A DNA stretch of 64,000 bases from Rhytidiadelphus loreus. Lineage: Eukaryota > Streptophyta > Bryopsida > Hypnales > Hylocomiaceae. The notes beneath the pieces are model-generated. The model saw only the letters and a list, made by a program, of their open reading frames with translations. It was not told the origin of the DNA and searched no databases. Location: assembly GCA_947034895.1 (NCBI GenBank), contig OX344764.1, forward strand, positions 65,949,348 through 66,013,347. The letters run 5' to 3'. The position numbers were made by a program, and so were the translations under genes. Shown piece after piece: positions 36,537 through 48,923 of the stretch (positions are counted from its first letter, which is position 1; each line of letters opens with the position of its first letter).

Positions 36537-39500
36537 TCATGACTCCTCATCAACCTCTTCCAGCTGAGCCCGCCGCGCAGCGGCACGTTTCCGAATGAAA
36601 ATACCCCAATGCAAAGCAGCCTTCAGCTTCAACCACCCCACATACGCCTTGCCATTGGCACGGGGAGGTTTATGCTCCCCAACAGCTTCATCACCAGGTA
36701 AACCAACAAATGGATAAGCATCGTCTCCAGGAATAGGACCGTATGGGCTAAATGGAATGTCCCCCACCTGTCCATTATACATTCGCAGCAGTTGCTGAAT
36801 CTGGGTATGCATATCCTCGTTCTCTAAAAGCTCCAGGCTTCGAGCACGAAGCTCCTCCTCCGTCACATCGTCCGAAAACGCACCAGTGCCAGTGCCAGCA
36901 AACAGCCTGCCGAAGCTCTCCTGCTTCCTCAAATCGCGTCGCTGCCAGTCATTCTCGCCCGAGGTGTCATTTGCCAAAGGCAGTGCAGTCATTCCAGAGC
37001 TCGAGGCGCTTTGAGGGGGGCCCAGGGCTAACCCAGTCAGCCCTGCATGACCTCCCAGCAGCAGTTTCTCAGGTGGAGTAGCCAACACAGGTTGTTGATG
37101 CCGAGCCTCCATGCTGCTATTCATTTGCAGTGTAGGCCCCGTGATGCTATGGTTGTCTGGCAGCTGACTAATAGGACCCGAAAAAGACCGGGGTGCACGG
37201 GAAGCTAGCGGTTCCTGTGCATACGAAAGAGACCCTGATCCTCCTCCACTCCCTGCACTACCTGCACGGTTGGCGAGACATGCAACGAATCAGCTACACA
37301 AATACACATCCAAACTGGAATGTGACTTGGAAGTGGCCCTCTTGCACTGAAATAAGCATTGATTCGAGTGCACAGGACGCTCAACACCGGACTCGTGCTG
37401 ACCGCGCTCAGGTGACACCCCCACCCGCAAATGTACACCCCTGGTGCATGCTCTTTCCACAGAACACACACTGGGTGTCACCTGAGCAGCGCTCCCACCC
37501 AAAACGAGTGCAGAAGCTCAGGTGACACCAACCCCTGAAATGTACACTGCTCGGACATGTTCTCTCCATAGAACATACACGGGGGGTCACCTGAGCAGCA
37601 CTCCACCCAGCAAAGGTGTTGCATTGTTAGAACTCAGGCATTTGAGTCTTCCAATAAAAGGAAATGAAATCACTCGCGCTACTCATTGGTTGAGAATCAT
37701 ATCATTACTACGACCTGGACAGAAAAGCTACACTACACGAGAAGCTACAAGCGTTACGGAAACCAGCCTGTGCGATAAAACCGCCTTCAGAGCTAAACGT
37801 TGAAGAAGAAAAACAAGATTGCAACACAACAGAGCTACAGTGAACAGGAGCTGTCCAGAATAGACCGACTCTTCTATTGATTGGATGGGGAAAAAAATAG
37901 TTAGCACGAGTACTGAGCCAATGGAAGAACCCAGCACAAGCACAAAGTGGAATGATTTTTCTATGGTACACGAATGGATGGCCGTGGAAGTAACAAACAA
38001 AACTGCAGTCAACTCTCTCCTGGCAGTGACTAAATGTGCATGTACAACATTGGCCAGGCTATACCTGAAAGCTCTCAACAGGATTCATAAACCCCTGTGG
38101 GCCGTGGGCTGGCTCGCAGGGAAAACACCACTCCGTCATGGTAGCCCCTCAGGGAAGGGAAGTTGGAAACTCACACAGCTGGCTCCGTTTTCCTTACTCT
38201 CCCACCATACACATCCTTTTCTTTCTGTGCAAGTGAAACTCACGCAATCGACATTAAGAGTATCCCCTCCCTCTAAAAGTAATTGGCATGTCTGTATGCC
38301 TGCTGATGGTTCAGACTCGGACCTTGCGAGTGAATATTGGACATATTGCGACCCCCTCCCAGCGGATCCTCGGTCCGGGCATCGAACCCTTTGGCTTGAT
38401 ACGTCTTCACCCCGATCAATGCCTCCCCGTCGTACTCCACCACATTCTCCCAATTCTCGTAGGCCACTTTTACAAGTTTGTCCACATACACCTGGATGAA
38501 CCAAGATACACCGGTTCAGCAACACATAGAGTTCCCAAAAGGAATTCAATGGGAACCCCTCCGAAAAAAGGAAAAATTCTGGAGAAGGAGAAAACGTCAA
38601 GGAAAAGTAGTGTATCCACGTGAAAGTATGCTAAAAATACGCAAACATCAGATGTCAACGCTCGATGAGTTTCCTACGCACCTTCTCGCTGTCAGAGAGG
38701 GAATCCACGGACATATACGATCCATCAGCGATCAGACCCATCAGCTGGAATATGTTGTTGAATATGACGCCTATATTTTGCTTCTCGTCGGCATAGTACA
38801 CATGCAACTTCCCACTCAAAACGCAGGTCTTGGCGTGCTCCACGGTGCCCTCCCACATCTTGTTGGACATTCCATTTCCCAAGATCTGAACAGAAAACAA
38901 ACCACACACAGCGTCTCAGACTGGATCGGACATCTTCCCAAAAGCAGAACACCACCGCACCGCTCCAGTGAAATTCACTGTTCAGGAAACAAAACGACGG
39001 CGACGATGATTATACAGTTCACTAGAGTCGCGAAGTCCAACTTACATTACGGAGCCTTTGAGGATCCATGACCACCAAGCGCAGAAAATCCTCCACTGTC
39101 ATTATATGAGCACTATTGAGACGCTTGTGGAAAGCTCCGTCTTTTCCTATCTTGTCCAGTCGCCAAACCTCATCAATCAAGGCTGGAGGATAGTGCTTCT
39201 TGTAAACTGGACACAGCAACGACAATGACGCTCAGAAACAGAGGAAGTACCACTTCAGACGCATTCACCGCAAACAATCAGAATCTCCTCACTCTTGCAC
39301 ATACTTTCATCACAAAATGTGGAGCAATTCTTGCATTCAAGATAGGACCAATCCCAGGGATGCAACAACAAAACCACCGTGTGATGAAAACAATACTACT
39401 CTAGGTACAGAAGAAACGGAAACCATACGTTCTCCACGATGATCCTTCACAGTGAAGGCCTCCGTCTTGGCTTCCCGAATTCTCATGCCCTCACAAAAAC

Positions 39501-40885
39501 CGGACGAAATCTTCACGCCCAGACGGAACTTGCGACTGCGGATCCAACTCGAGTTATCTGTGAATGTCAACTCGCCCAGGGTGCCCACACCGTCCTTCAG
39601 GGTCACACTAAGATCTCCGGTTAGAAGAGGTCTTTTCCCGTCTCGCTCACGGACCTCAAAGTTTTCGAATTCCTCCTGACTCCAATTATCCTCATCCTCG
39701 GCTGTGAAATCGCCTTCTAACACCACAATGTCCAGCTTGGCCGAGGCTTCGGGTCCCGTGGTCACAACTTGGCCGGTACCCGCATGCTGCAACACCACAT
39801 GAATGGCGGAACCCTGCTCCCCCTCCACTTTACTTCCGGTGAACAGAGGAAGCGCTAACTTATTCCTGAATTGGAGGCGCAGATTTTGTTGGTCTGGACC
39901 TTGTATCCTTTTCGGGGAGGACCTGGAGGAGAGAAAACAATTGAAGAAATCACCAAACGTCTCCGCTCGCAATTAAATTCAAAACCTGGCCGGCGAATAT
40001 CAATTGACTTCACTGAAAAAATTGTGCACCGAAAGGTTTGGGATAGATATGAAAGATCAACATGGAAAATCCAGGTAGCATACCTCACTCCCACTTTCGG
40101 AGGAGCAAACTTAGCAAGTGCACGCTCGACCTCCTCTCCAACCTGCATTATTGGAACATACAACCGTTTAACTTGTTTTATGAATGAACTATCAAATATA
40201 CAAGCCCTTCCCTTCAGCTGCAATGTCTCGCTAGATAGGAAATGCACAAAGAAAATTTGAAATCTAAAAAATGTCGCACTACCAAAATCATAGAGAGACT
40301 CAGAATGACCACAGAACAGCCATGCCTACACTTGAAGTGGATTCTTGATTTGACTAACAGATCTATTAACATCTTAAAAGTAGTCCATTCCCACGCAGCG
40401 GGCTTCAAAATTGATGCCAGCAGCACTCTCCAGAGCCGCTCACCAGTTCATGAAACACACCCTACGAGTACCGGGTTCTAAATTTAAAAGCTTACACGCG
40501 CTCCAAATACTTGCACACAGAGGTAAGTTTCTCTGGCAACCCTATTACCGAAGCTGAAACAGAAAGACATTGACTCCTTCCTTGACTATTTCACAACGGA
40601 TGGATAAAGCGCTCACCACTCGACGAAGAAGAGGCTCAAGAGTGGAGCAAAGTTTCTGGAGGCTGTCCATTTTCACGGCCTCCACAATAACACTGCGCAC
40701 ACCAGTCACAACAACAGTGTGAATTCACCGAAATCAACACACAGGCACAATTGGATGCCGAACACGCAAACACCGAAACACCGACGCACGCACCTGGCAA
40801 GCTGAGGCCGCGGCCGCTTCTCATCCGGCATCCCGTCTTTGGACGCATCTCGGTCCAGCGCTCGTTTCTCTCTCGACATACTCAT
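36537..40885 (-). CDS. CBP60: CBP60 calmodulin-binding transcription factor, right copy
   Basis: This is a complete second CBP60 gene, the exact mirror of the left copy. Exons on the minus strand are 40794-40885, 40617-40692, 40084-40142, 39429-39922, 39046-39206, 38682-38885, 38323-38491 and 36537-37261, for 659 residues. All translated segments read identically to the left copy, including the central CBP60 domain and the basic C-terminal calmodulin-binding tail. The two genes converge tail to tail. Both keep about 1.7 kb of shared upstream sequence, so if the palindrome is real they probably share basal regulation. The opposing transcripts could only pair with each other if one reads through the 2.9-kb spacer. 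Identity without silent changes points to very recent duplication, gene conversion or an assembly duplicate. Confidence 0.9.
37399..37607. repeat. Mirror copy of the CTCAGGTGAC hairpin repeats
   Basis: These are the same two inverted-motif units as 28952-29160, in the last intron of the right CBP60 gene. Confidence 0.65.
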
Positions 40886-42560
40886 TCGGGCCGTTGAGCT
40901 CACTGCAGGATAAGCCAGGTTGACGGTCCGAAACTCTCCAACGTCGGGCTTGGCTCTCCAAATCTCGGGAATTCCCTGCGTACGGGTAAGCCGCACCCCG
41001 ACTCTAACCCTCACCAATTCCTGGTTCTCACACTACTAACAGAACTCACTCCACTGGTATCAGACCTTCAAACTGTCCCTGAAACTGCAGCGATCCTTCG
41101 AAAGGTCGAGAGGAAGCTTCCTCACTGAGATTTTATCCTTCGGATCGCAAGACGACAGCCACCACGAAATTCCTCCTAGGGTCTTGTTTTCCGAACTCCG
41201 TCCGGATATCAGATGGACAACAGCAAGTGGCGTGGTCGGGCCAGTCGCAGAGGCCGTCTCTTCAGTCGCAAAGGCTCCGGAGCCTTGAAGCAGGATCCCT
41301 GACTGGCACACCGTTCTGAAAATCCAGACCTTCACCCCGCGCTTCACTTAACTACTGTACCCGCCCATCCCCCAAAGTGCTAGGGCAGGTCCTCCAATAG
41401 GAAAAAATTCCAACAAGATCCCCTGTCGCAGGTTCTCGAGAAGGTCCGCCGAAACTACGCCGCTCCTTCCCCGACCCTGACGCGCACAAGGTGGCGAGAA
41501 CCTAGGCTATTCTCTGCTCAGAGGCTCGAGACCGAGTCCGTTCTCGTTAGCAGCCCTGCCTGCCTGCAATCCTAAATCAACAGCCGGATAACCTCCAGGG
41601 GCCAACAGTACGAACTTAAGTTAGAGGTAAGAAAGCAGAGGGACTTGCAACCCGATTTGCAAGCTTCAGCAAAAGCTGCAATAGGTTCTGGGGTGACCAG
41701 CCGGCCCATTCCAGACGAGAGAGACGACGACTTGGATGGGAACCCGACGACCGGCTGAACTCCGTCGTCACGGCACTCGTTCCCCCGCCTCGCTCATCCA
41801 GACGTGGTGCAGGTGAACATTCGTTTGGATGGATGGAAAAAGTACGTGGCGCGTTCGTTCGTTCGTCGTTCGTCGGCTACGTCGTCGACCACGTTCATCC
41901 TCGCCGGAGTTGCATGCAATTCAGCGTATCTCGGCTTCACGAGGTGGCGAGTCATCATGTGACGGGACCCTTGGTCCCCGACCTTTTCAGTGGTTCTGAT
42001 AAGTACATATTCCTTACGTTTTAAAAAATTACCATAACTAATTGAGAAATTAGATTTTTTGCAACAAATTTTGGACATGTTGATGGAATGGAGAAGTAAC
42101 TTACTTCCTCCCGATAACTCAGCCTCTACAATGTGGGAAATTCATTGAGAACGTGAGTTCAATGTGTGCAAACATAAGGATGTGGAAGAATGAAAAGGTA
42201 AAAACAAAATCTTTTTTCCACAAATGGGTATTTTATTCAAAATGAATGTGGATTTTTCATTCAGAACCATTCTGGGCTCATAGACTCATCCATCACAATT
42301 AGCTTGGGGCACTTTTCTCACAAACACCACACTTGTATAAAAAGCTTCTTCAAAAGTTTCAAATTATTTTTTGTTTTGTTTCTAAATTTATTTAAATTTA
42401 GTAGTGAAATGAAACTCTCAATACTAGTGATTTTTCAAGATCCTTCCATAAGTGGAATGAGAATTCTTCTTGGAATATTTTGGTAAGAATATCTGAAATT
42501 TTGAAAAGTTATTGAATGCCAAGTCATGCAAATTAGAATTGGTGCAGTTCTTTTATTGCA
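40886..42560 (-). promoter_or_regulatory. Upstream region of the right CBP60 gene
   Basis: This is the mirror of 24000-25673: GC-rich next to the gene to about 42000, then AT-rich. The same ACGAACGA-type microsatellite lies near 41870. Confidence 0.4.
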
Positions 42561-42584
42561 CTCCAATTTCTTTGAAATAAGGTA

Positions 42585-42876
42585 TTATGAAAATTTATTT
42601 ATTTATCTTTTATACACTTTTCATGTGTCCACAATTTTTGGTGATTTGTGGAATAGATTTTGATAATTATAAATTAGTGAAGTCATATTTTAGGTAGTAG
42701 TGTTTCACTTAGTAAATCTTGCAAATTTCTAAAATTTTTACGAGAAATTTCCAAAAGTATTCTCATTTCAATTACTAAAGAAGCTTGTAGAAAAATTCTT
42801 ACATTTATTCTTTTTTTTTGTTAATAAATTTTATTAAACCCTTCAAACATTAAAAAAAATTGAATTGAATTGGTTT
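42585..42876. repeat. Right outer flank, diverged continuation of the arm
   Basis: The reverse complement aligns to the left side at 23480-23702 (one unit of the tandem pair) and then, skipping TTAA copy E, to about 22375-22526. Substitutions are frequent, about one in 15-20 bases near 42640 and more further out. The identical core stops sharply at 42584. Confidence 0.65.
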
Positions 42877-43163
42877 ATATAGTAGTCCGCTCTTAATGCG
42901 ACCATTTAAGAATAAACCCCTTAAAATAATTTTCAGTAAATTTTCGGAGGAAGAAGAATGGAATTAGCATGTGACCCAAGTCGTTTCATATTTTTTGGAC
43001 CTTTGTGGAATTAGTTACGATTTTTTGAAGTTGAAACGTAGGGGGTCACTAAACGCGACCATCTCCTGAAATGTACACTGGTAGTACAATGAAGAAAAGC
43101 AAAATGTACCCTTGCATCATGATCGCTTTTAGAGCATGGGCACTTTTAGAGCAGACTACCCTA
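42877..43163 (+). mobile_element. MITE with AAGGTAGT-type ends, copy 2
   Basis: The left end reads ATAGTAGTCCGCTCTTAATG and the right end GAGCAGACTACCCTAT. The interior shares GCGACCATTTAAGAA, ATATTTTTTGGACCTTTG and ATGATCGCTTTTAGAGCA with copy 1 (reverse orientation). It is inserted in the diverged outer flank on the right side only. Confidence 0.65.
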
Positions 43164-43198
43164 TGTACCAAATCCAATCCCACAAATTGTTCTAAAAA

Positions 43199-43436
43199 AA
43201 TGATAATGTTTTGCTTGTAATCAAATTTAGAAGGATTCCTTAAATTTCCCTTTCAAATTTATAAAATAATATTGGTGATAGCATTGGTGAATCTAACCAT
43301 ACAGATGGAATCTAAAACTCGAAATCTGCAACTTGTATATGTATATGAAATCCAAAATATTCATCCAGATAGTACTTTATGATGATTTTTCTCAAATCGT
43401 GAATTTTGGATAAGACTCTGGACGTATTATGTCTAC
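43199..43436 (+). repeat. Truncated relative of the element at 51271-51857
   Basis: This segment aligns along most of its length with 51604-51840. Shared blocks include TTTGCTTGTAAT, GGTGAATCTAAC, AATATTCATCCAGATAGTAC (here) and a closing GACTCTGGACG. The GGGGTTAA terminus is missing. Confidence 0.6.
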
Positions 43437-44237
43437 TGTCACTTATATTATCAACATCCCACGTTGAAATTACATTAGAAATTCAAACACAGTTGACAAA
43501 AATTTAGATCTCCAGAGAGTTTAGCTCTTGAAGTACCCCGAGTGATCTCTTCAGTAAGCTCTGTAGCGATCTTTCCAATGAAAGCACACTCCTACGTAGA
43601 ATAAAGAAGTGATGCATATTGTATCCTCCGCCTTTCTGCTTTACGTCTGGACACATACAAATACTTCCAAATTGCAAATCCTCAGATGGGTGCGTGGCTG
43701 AAATAAGCCAAGGACACATTACGGAAGCACATGAAACTGCACTGGAAAAGACTAACATCGTACACTGACCTCTGAACCTATACAGAGGGACGAGAACCAA
43801 AATGGATCGTCGCCGCAAAATCTTGGCCACATGTTTCTCCTTCAGAGGTTCCACCACATTTCGATGCTGCTCAACCAAGTGGCAATGTGGCACCAAATTA
43901 GAGCCTCCTGCTGATGACAATCGCCAGGTAGAAGAGGTTGCAAACTCGTGAAGGGAATAAGTTACCATGCGGTAAGTTAGAACCAGGCTTCTGAACTCTG
44001 AACATCAACCCATTGCTAGCTGTTCAATGGTAGGCACGTTTGACTTAGCTGCCTGAATGATAGCAGGGGCTGTCAGAGCGAATCCACAGAAGGAAGAGAA
44101 GTTCAAAATCCAGCTCCGAAACTCTACTAGGGGCTATTACTTTGGAGAAAGAAGAATTCCATTGTGCCCAGATTGGTAACAAATTGCTGAGCAGGGATCG
44201 CCAGGTCTGAAAGACCCTTAATCTGTTGGCTCCTCGA
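43437..44237 (-). other. Downstream flank of RECA
   Basis: This stretch is mildly GC-rich. A 154-codon minus frame at 43504-43968 has no recognised domain and is more likely untranslated or downstream sequence. The part at about 43510-43595 shares GTGTGCTTTCATTGG and GAGATCACTC with a RECA intron (46405-46478), showing a small local duplication. Confidence 0.45.
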
Positions 44238-47200
44238 TCACCCTGTTCCTGCCAAATTCTCAGTGTCGACTTCTAAGGCGTCATCTTCTTCTTGAAAAAC
44301 TCCTTCGCTATCCAAATTCTCAAGAGGACGAGATTTGGTGAGCACCTTGTCTTTGATGGCTCTCACCAGAACGTCAGCCAAGTCTGTATGTTCCTGTAAG
44401 TATTTCTTCGCACCATCCCGACCATTTGCAAAGTTTTTGCCCTCATAGGAAAACCAGGAACCTGACTGTCCCAGAAAACCATGCTTCACAGCTAAATCGA
44501 GGATTTCACCTTCACGAGATATACCTCTCCCATATTCGATATCAAATTCTGCAGTCCTAAACGGCGGTGATACTTTGTTCTTCACCACCTTTACGATGAT
44601 CGCACTGCCAAACGGCTGGATCAAATAACAGACAATTTATCCATGTTAGTCAGGACTAGAATTTAGGTCAGAAAAGGGCGACTTAGGGTCTTAGAGAGGT
44701 ATGGCAAAGGAAGTAATACCACATCCCCCCGTTTTAGCTGTTCCTTTTTCCTGACTTGTAAGCGCACGGATGCATAGAATTTGAGAGCATTTCCTCCAGC
44801 TGTCACTTCCGCCGTAGGTCCTCCACCACCATATGTGTTGAGCTTTGCACGTGTCTGTTTCAAAACGTAACAATCACCACAATAGGTTCAGCACCCACAT
44901 TTTCCACCAATTCCGTTAAGTCTTATGTAGCTAGTTCGAACTTTAGTAGACCCGGAGATCCAACATAATGTAGGGTTCCCTAATCCATGGCTGATGCTTT
45001 CGAGACCCTGCAAATTTAACACCCTCACCCGACTTCAAGGCGCTCTTTGAAGACCCTCTCGTGTAACCCTACAGGAAACAGCAAGTAGGGCTTCTCATAT
45101 AGCCGAAGCAGTAGTAGATGCATCCCATCCCGCTTAGGGTCTAATTAACCTTTTAACAAAAAAGAGGTCAACTATGGGTTAATCTCATTGAACTTTGGTT
45201 TTGGTAAATACAATAGGTTAATAAAAGCGCCGAGTTTTGCACCCTCCGTTAATACCTGGTTTATAAAGATCAGCATGCATTGGGAGGAGTTGAGGGAGTG
45301 AGTTAGTCTGCGGAGTGCTTTGCTCATCAGCCGTGCCTGCAGAGCCATCTGGGCATCGCCCATGTCTCCTTCCAGTTCAGCTTTTGGCACAAGTGCAGCA
45401 ACCTGTCACAAACCCCAAGTATTTCAGATATGGCCTTGCCGAACTACGGTGCATGTTCGTTGAAGCCTAATACAAAACCTCTCCTAACTTTCTCTAGACA
45501 CTCATATCTAGAGCTACCAGCCCAGATTTCCATAATAAGAATTCTGTCCACGGTCATAGACTTATAAGCCAAATCCAAATCAGTGGACGTTACAAAATCG
45601 AAAAACGAGCAAACATAAATCTGATTGGGAGGGACACAACGGGTATTACGCTGTCAACGACGATAACATCAACCCCGGTAGAGCGTACAAAGTGATCGAC
45701 AGTGTCCAGAGCCTGTTCAGCAAAATCTGGCTGAACAAACAAGAGATCTTTCGTGTTCACACCGATTCCTTCTGCAAAATGCATATCCAATGCATGTTCC
45801 GCATCCACAAATAGACAATGTCCTGCGCTACCATGCATTGTCAGTATGAAACCTATCAAAAAATGAAACATAGGAAGCTGCTGGGACCATATGTGAGCTA
45901 TACTGGCACAGCAACAAACTTAATCCAACAAAATTTTGCATTCAATCTATAAACATCGCGATAAGGTTCACCTTTTCCTATTTTTTGAGCCTCTGCAATC
46001 ACATGAAGCGCAAGCGTCGTCTTTCCTGACGCTTCTTGACCAAATATCTCCACCACCCGACCCTGTCAAATGAGCATTTTCAGCAACCACGAAAGGCCCG
46101 ATCTCCGAAAGAAATGTCGAACTCCATTCCACATAAGGTGGAGGACACAAAACCCGCTAGGGAGATCTCGTCTCATCTCCTATTAACTGACTCCTGTTAC
46201 CAACAACAACTCATCTTTCATACACTTGGTTGGCCCTCGGTTAGCAAATCGGGTGGGTGTAACTTGGTTAAATGCCTATGGCCAGTCATCTTTGAATGGA
46301 AATGGGTCTGTCTACTATCCCTGCCTTCGTAGAGGTCAACAACCTTCCACATTGAATTATAGCGTAAGAAATCATCATACAACATTGCGAGAGAAAAAAT
46401 TGATGCCAAGAGAGTTGGGCTCCGGTAGTTCCCCAAAGAACTCTGACTACTGAGTGATCTCCCAATGAAAGCACACTCCTGCACATTGGTTTACATGCTG
46501 AAAGCGACGGAAAGAGTATATTCTAGCATAAATAGCCTCGGACGTAGCACAAAACCAAACATAACCTACAAATGCATCTTAGGGAAGGATCAATCACCTT
46601 AGGTAGACCGCCAACACCCAAAGCAATGTCCAGATTCAAAGAGCCCGTAGGCACGACTTCGACATGGTTATGGCTCTCCCGCCCAAGCCACATCACCGTC
46701 TCTTTTCCGTGCTTCCTCGAAATCTGGTCAATTGCTGCTTGAATGATCTTCTGCTTCGTATACTCCTGGACTATGTCGGGATTATCGGCGTCGATGACCT
46801 CGGCTGTAGTCTTCTTCACTCGCCTGCCTACTTCCCACAATGGCACTCAAAGTTAGCCCCTAAGGGAAGAAGTCCAAACTGAACCTCATATTATTTCTTA
46901 GCAATTTCAAGTAGTGAGGTCATTCGCCAATACATGCAATGCTCTTCACTGATTCTAGAGATATAAACTTTAACCTCACTTGAATAATGCTTTTCACAAT
47001 ATTAAATATTCAAAAATCACAAAATCTTGGTCATTAAGGGATTCAATGAGGACTCCTTAAACCCTAAACCTCTCAGAGCATTCACAACACAATCTTATTC
47101 GGTCGAATTGCGCTGCCTTGGGAAGAGCAATTTCTGGGACAACAAGGCGATGTGAGAGACTAGTGTGACATGGATATGTGACAATAGAGTAAAACCTTCA

Positions 47201-48082
47201 CCTCTAATACCCTAACTTCTAAAACCTCAACAACGGCATTAGAGTGACAATGCAAACACAAGTGGATTTTTTGAACTGAAAACGTTCGTCCCTAGGATTC
47301 CGATGCTATTACTGAATTGCGCTCATGCAATAAGAGGGTTTGGGTGTACACCTTCACGACTTCGCTAGAGACATATAAACAACGACAATACATTGCACAT
47401 AATTCACAAGCTTGCAGATGGGGTTTAAAAATAATCGTAACCAGCAGATAAAGAATTCATACCTTTCTTTGCTTCCGTGGCGAAACCAGAGCTCTTGGCA
47501 AAGAAGGTTGGCGTAGGAATGTCAACAGCCCCCTGAAAATGAGGATATACAAGAAATGGCCAGAAATCGTAAACTTAAAAACAGTCAAAACACCAAATCA
47601 ACTCTTCCACACAACCGAGTTTTCTTCTCCAAGCATGTACTGAGGTAGAGACACCTAATTGCAACACACACCTACCCTAAAATCGTGCACTACAAGTACT
47701 TTCGCATACGACATCCAAACAAAGCATACAGTAGCGCATTGGACCCCCCTCGCAATTGCTAACAAGAATCACTAAAAATTTCAATTAGTCGAACAGGAAC
47801 TACATTCAGTGTCGCATGTAAGTGTGGTTCCCTTAGCCCCGCATCGCCATTTGAAAGGCCGTAAAAAACACAAAAGAGAGATTCAAGTGCATAAGGAAGT
47901 CATCGAAAAATCGAGAAGTTACAGAAACCCATTTGAGAAAAAATTGACAGCAACGGAAAGAGACAGAATTGAGGGGGTACTACGGCATAGGAAGTGGAGG
48001 GATCGGCACAAGCAGCGAAGCAGACACGTTGGAGGAGATGGCGAGATCGAAGGGCCCCACGCAGAGCTGCTGCTCCCGCCAT
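44238..48082 (-). CDS. RECA: Organelle-targeted RecA recombinase
   Basis: This encodes an organellar RecA, which forms ATP-dependent filaments on single-stranded DNA for homologous recombination and repair in mitochondria and/or plastids. Eight exons were placed by eye: 47984-48082, 47463-47532, 46598-46827, 45972-46062, 45650-45822, 45256-45402, 44720-44854 and 44238-44615. Phases agree and give 440 residues. Residues 1 to about 60 are Arg/Ala/Ser-rich ([20 protein letters not shown], later [16 protein letters not shown]), like an organelle leader. Walker A is GQEASGKT at 141-148 (bacterial RecA usually GPESSGKT) and Walker B is VDVIVVDS at 214-221. The core blocks [29 protein letters not shown] and [10 protein letters not shown] follow, and the tail is acidic. 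The splice INQ/TRAKL falls at the L2 loop. It resembles plant RECA2/RECA3 more than plastid RECA1, though the exact class is uncertain. Exon 1 is the least certain. Confidence 0.9.
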
Positions 48083-48923
48083 GGCGATGGATGGATGGAT
48101 GGCGCTTCTTTGGGAAGGAATTGAAAGGTGAAGGCACAAGAGCTAGAAGTTGAAAGGAAGAATCAGAGCTTCGCCATTCTGCAGCGACAACAACAGCAAA
48201 CAAAAACAAAAACAAAAACAACAGAAACACCAACACCATCAACGGGAACAACGAAAGTGAAGAAGAAGATGACAAGAGGCAGCAGACGTTGGCTTCATTG
48301 GAAAGCCAGACGCTGGCTCGGCTCCCCGGCTCCTCAACTCAAGCTCTTTGTAAATGTTTGGTAAATGTTTGGTAAATGTTTTCTTCACTTGGCCATAAAA
48401 TTCTTACGTGAGGTAAAGAGGAACCAAAAAATAGTATGACTCTAGATTCTCTTCTTATGCATTTTTTGCACATGTAATGAATAAATGATGAATTTTGAGA
48501 ATGATGAAAGTAGGCATATTCAGAAGCGATTTTAGGACTCTCATTAACAAAGGCAAAACATTTAAGGCAAAAATTTGTAGAGATTACAATTAGGTGCAAT
48601 TTGTCAACCCATAATTGTGACTAATTGCAACTGAGCATGGTTACTATTGTTATGTGGCAAATTTATTTTTATTGGTTCTTATCAATAGGTGAAAGAGGAT
48701 TCCAATACACTTTAGCATGCATTATTTGGAAGCCATATGCATAAGTTGTGAATTTACAAAGTCTTAACCATAGGTGTATGATACTTGGACGTTGGGTTTT
48801 ATTGTTTGGATAGTGTACATCTTTTGAATTAGTATCTTCATCCTATGCAAGAGTCTTAACATGGTGATTTTTGGTCAATCGCAATTTTGGATGTACTTAC
48901 CTTCCATAATGTTGTAACAATTC
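48083..48923 (-). promoter_or_regulatory. Upstream region of RECA
   Basis: Near the gene the sequence has CAAACAAAAACAAAAAC-type A-rich repeats (48190-48230) and an ATGGATGGATGG microsatellite (48086-48100), which probably lie in the 5' leader. A small duplication of TTTGGTAAATG occurs near 48355-48380. Beyond 48400 the DNA is AT-rich and featureless. Confidence 0.35.

Larger units (their letters stand above)
34711..42584 (-). repeat. Right arm of the large palindrome (7,874 bp)
   Basis: This is the mirror of 23975-31848 with position sum 66559. The inner edge starts at CATGGTATCG (34711). The outer edge at 42584 is where the left side carries a MITE. Beyond it the match continues to about 42877 but at clearly lower identity. 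Confidence 0.9.

Noticed and set aside
43504..43968. 154-codon minus-strand frame as a separate gene
   Set aside because: It has no recognised domain, part is shared with a RECA intron, and it lies where RECA downstream sequence is expected.
44238..48082. RecA as bacterial contamination
   Set aside because: The gene has seven introns with consistent GT-AG borders and phases and an organelle-type leader, and it sits among plant genes.
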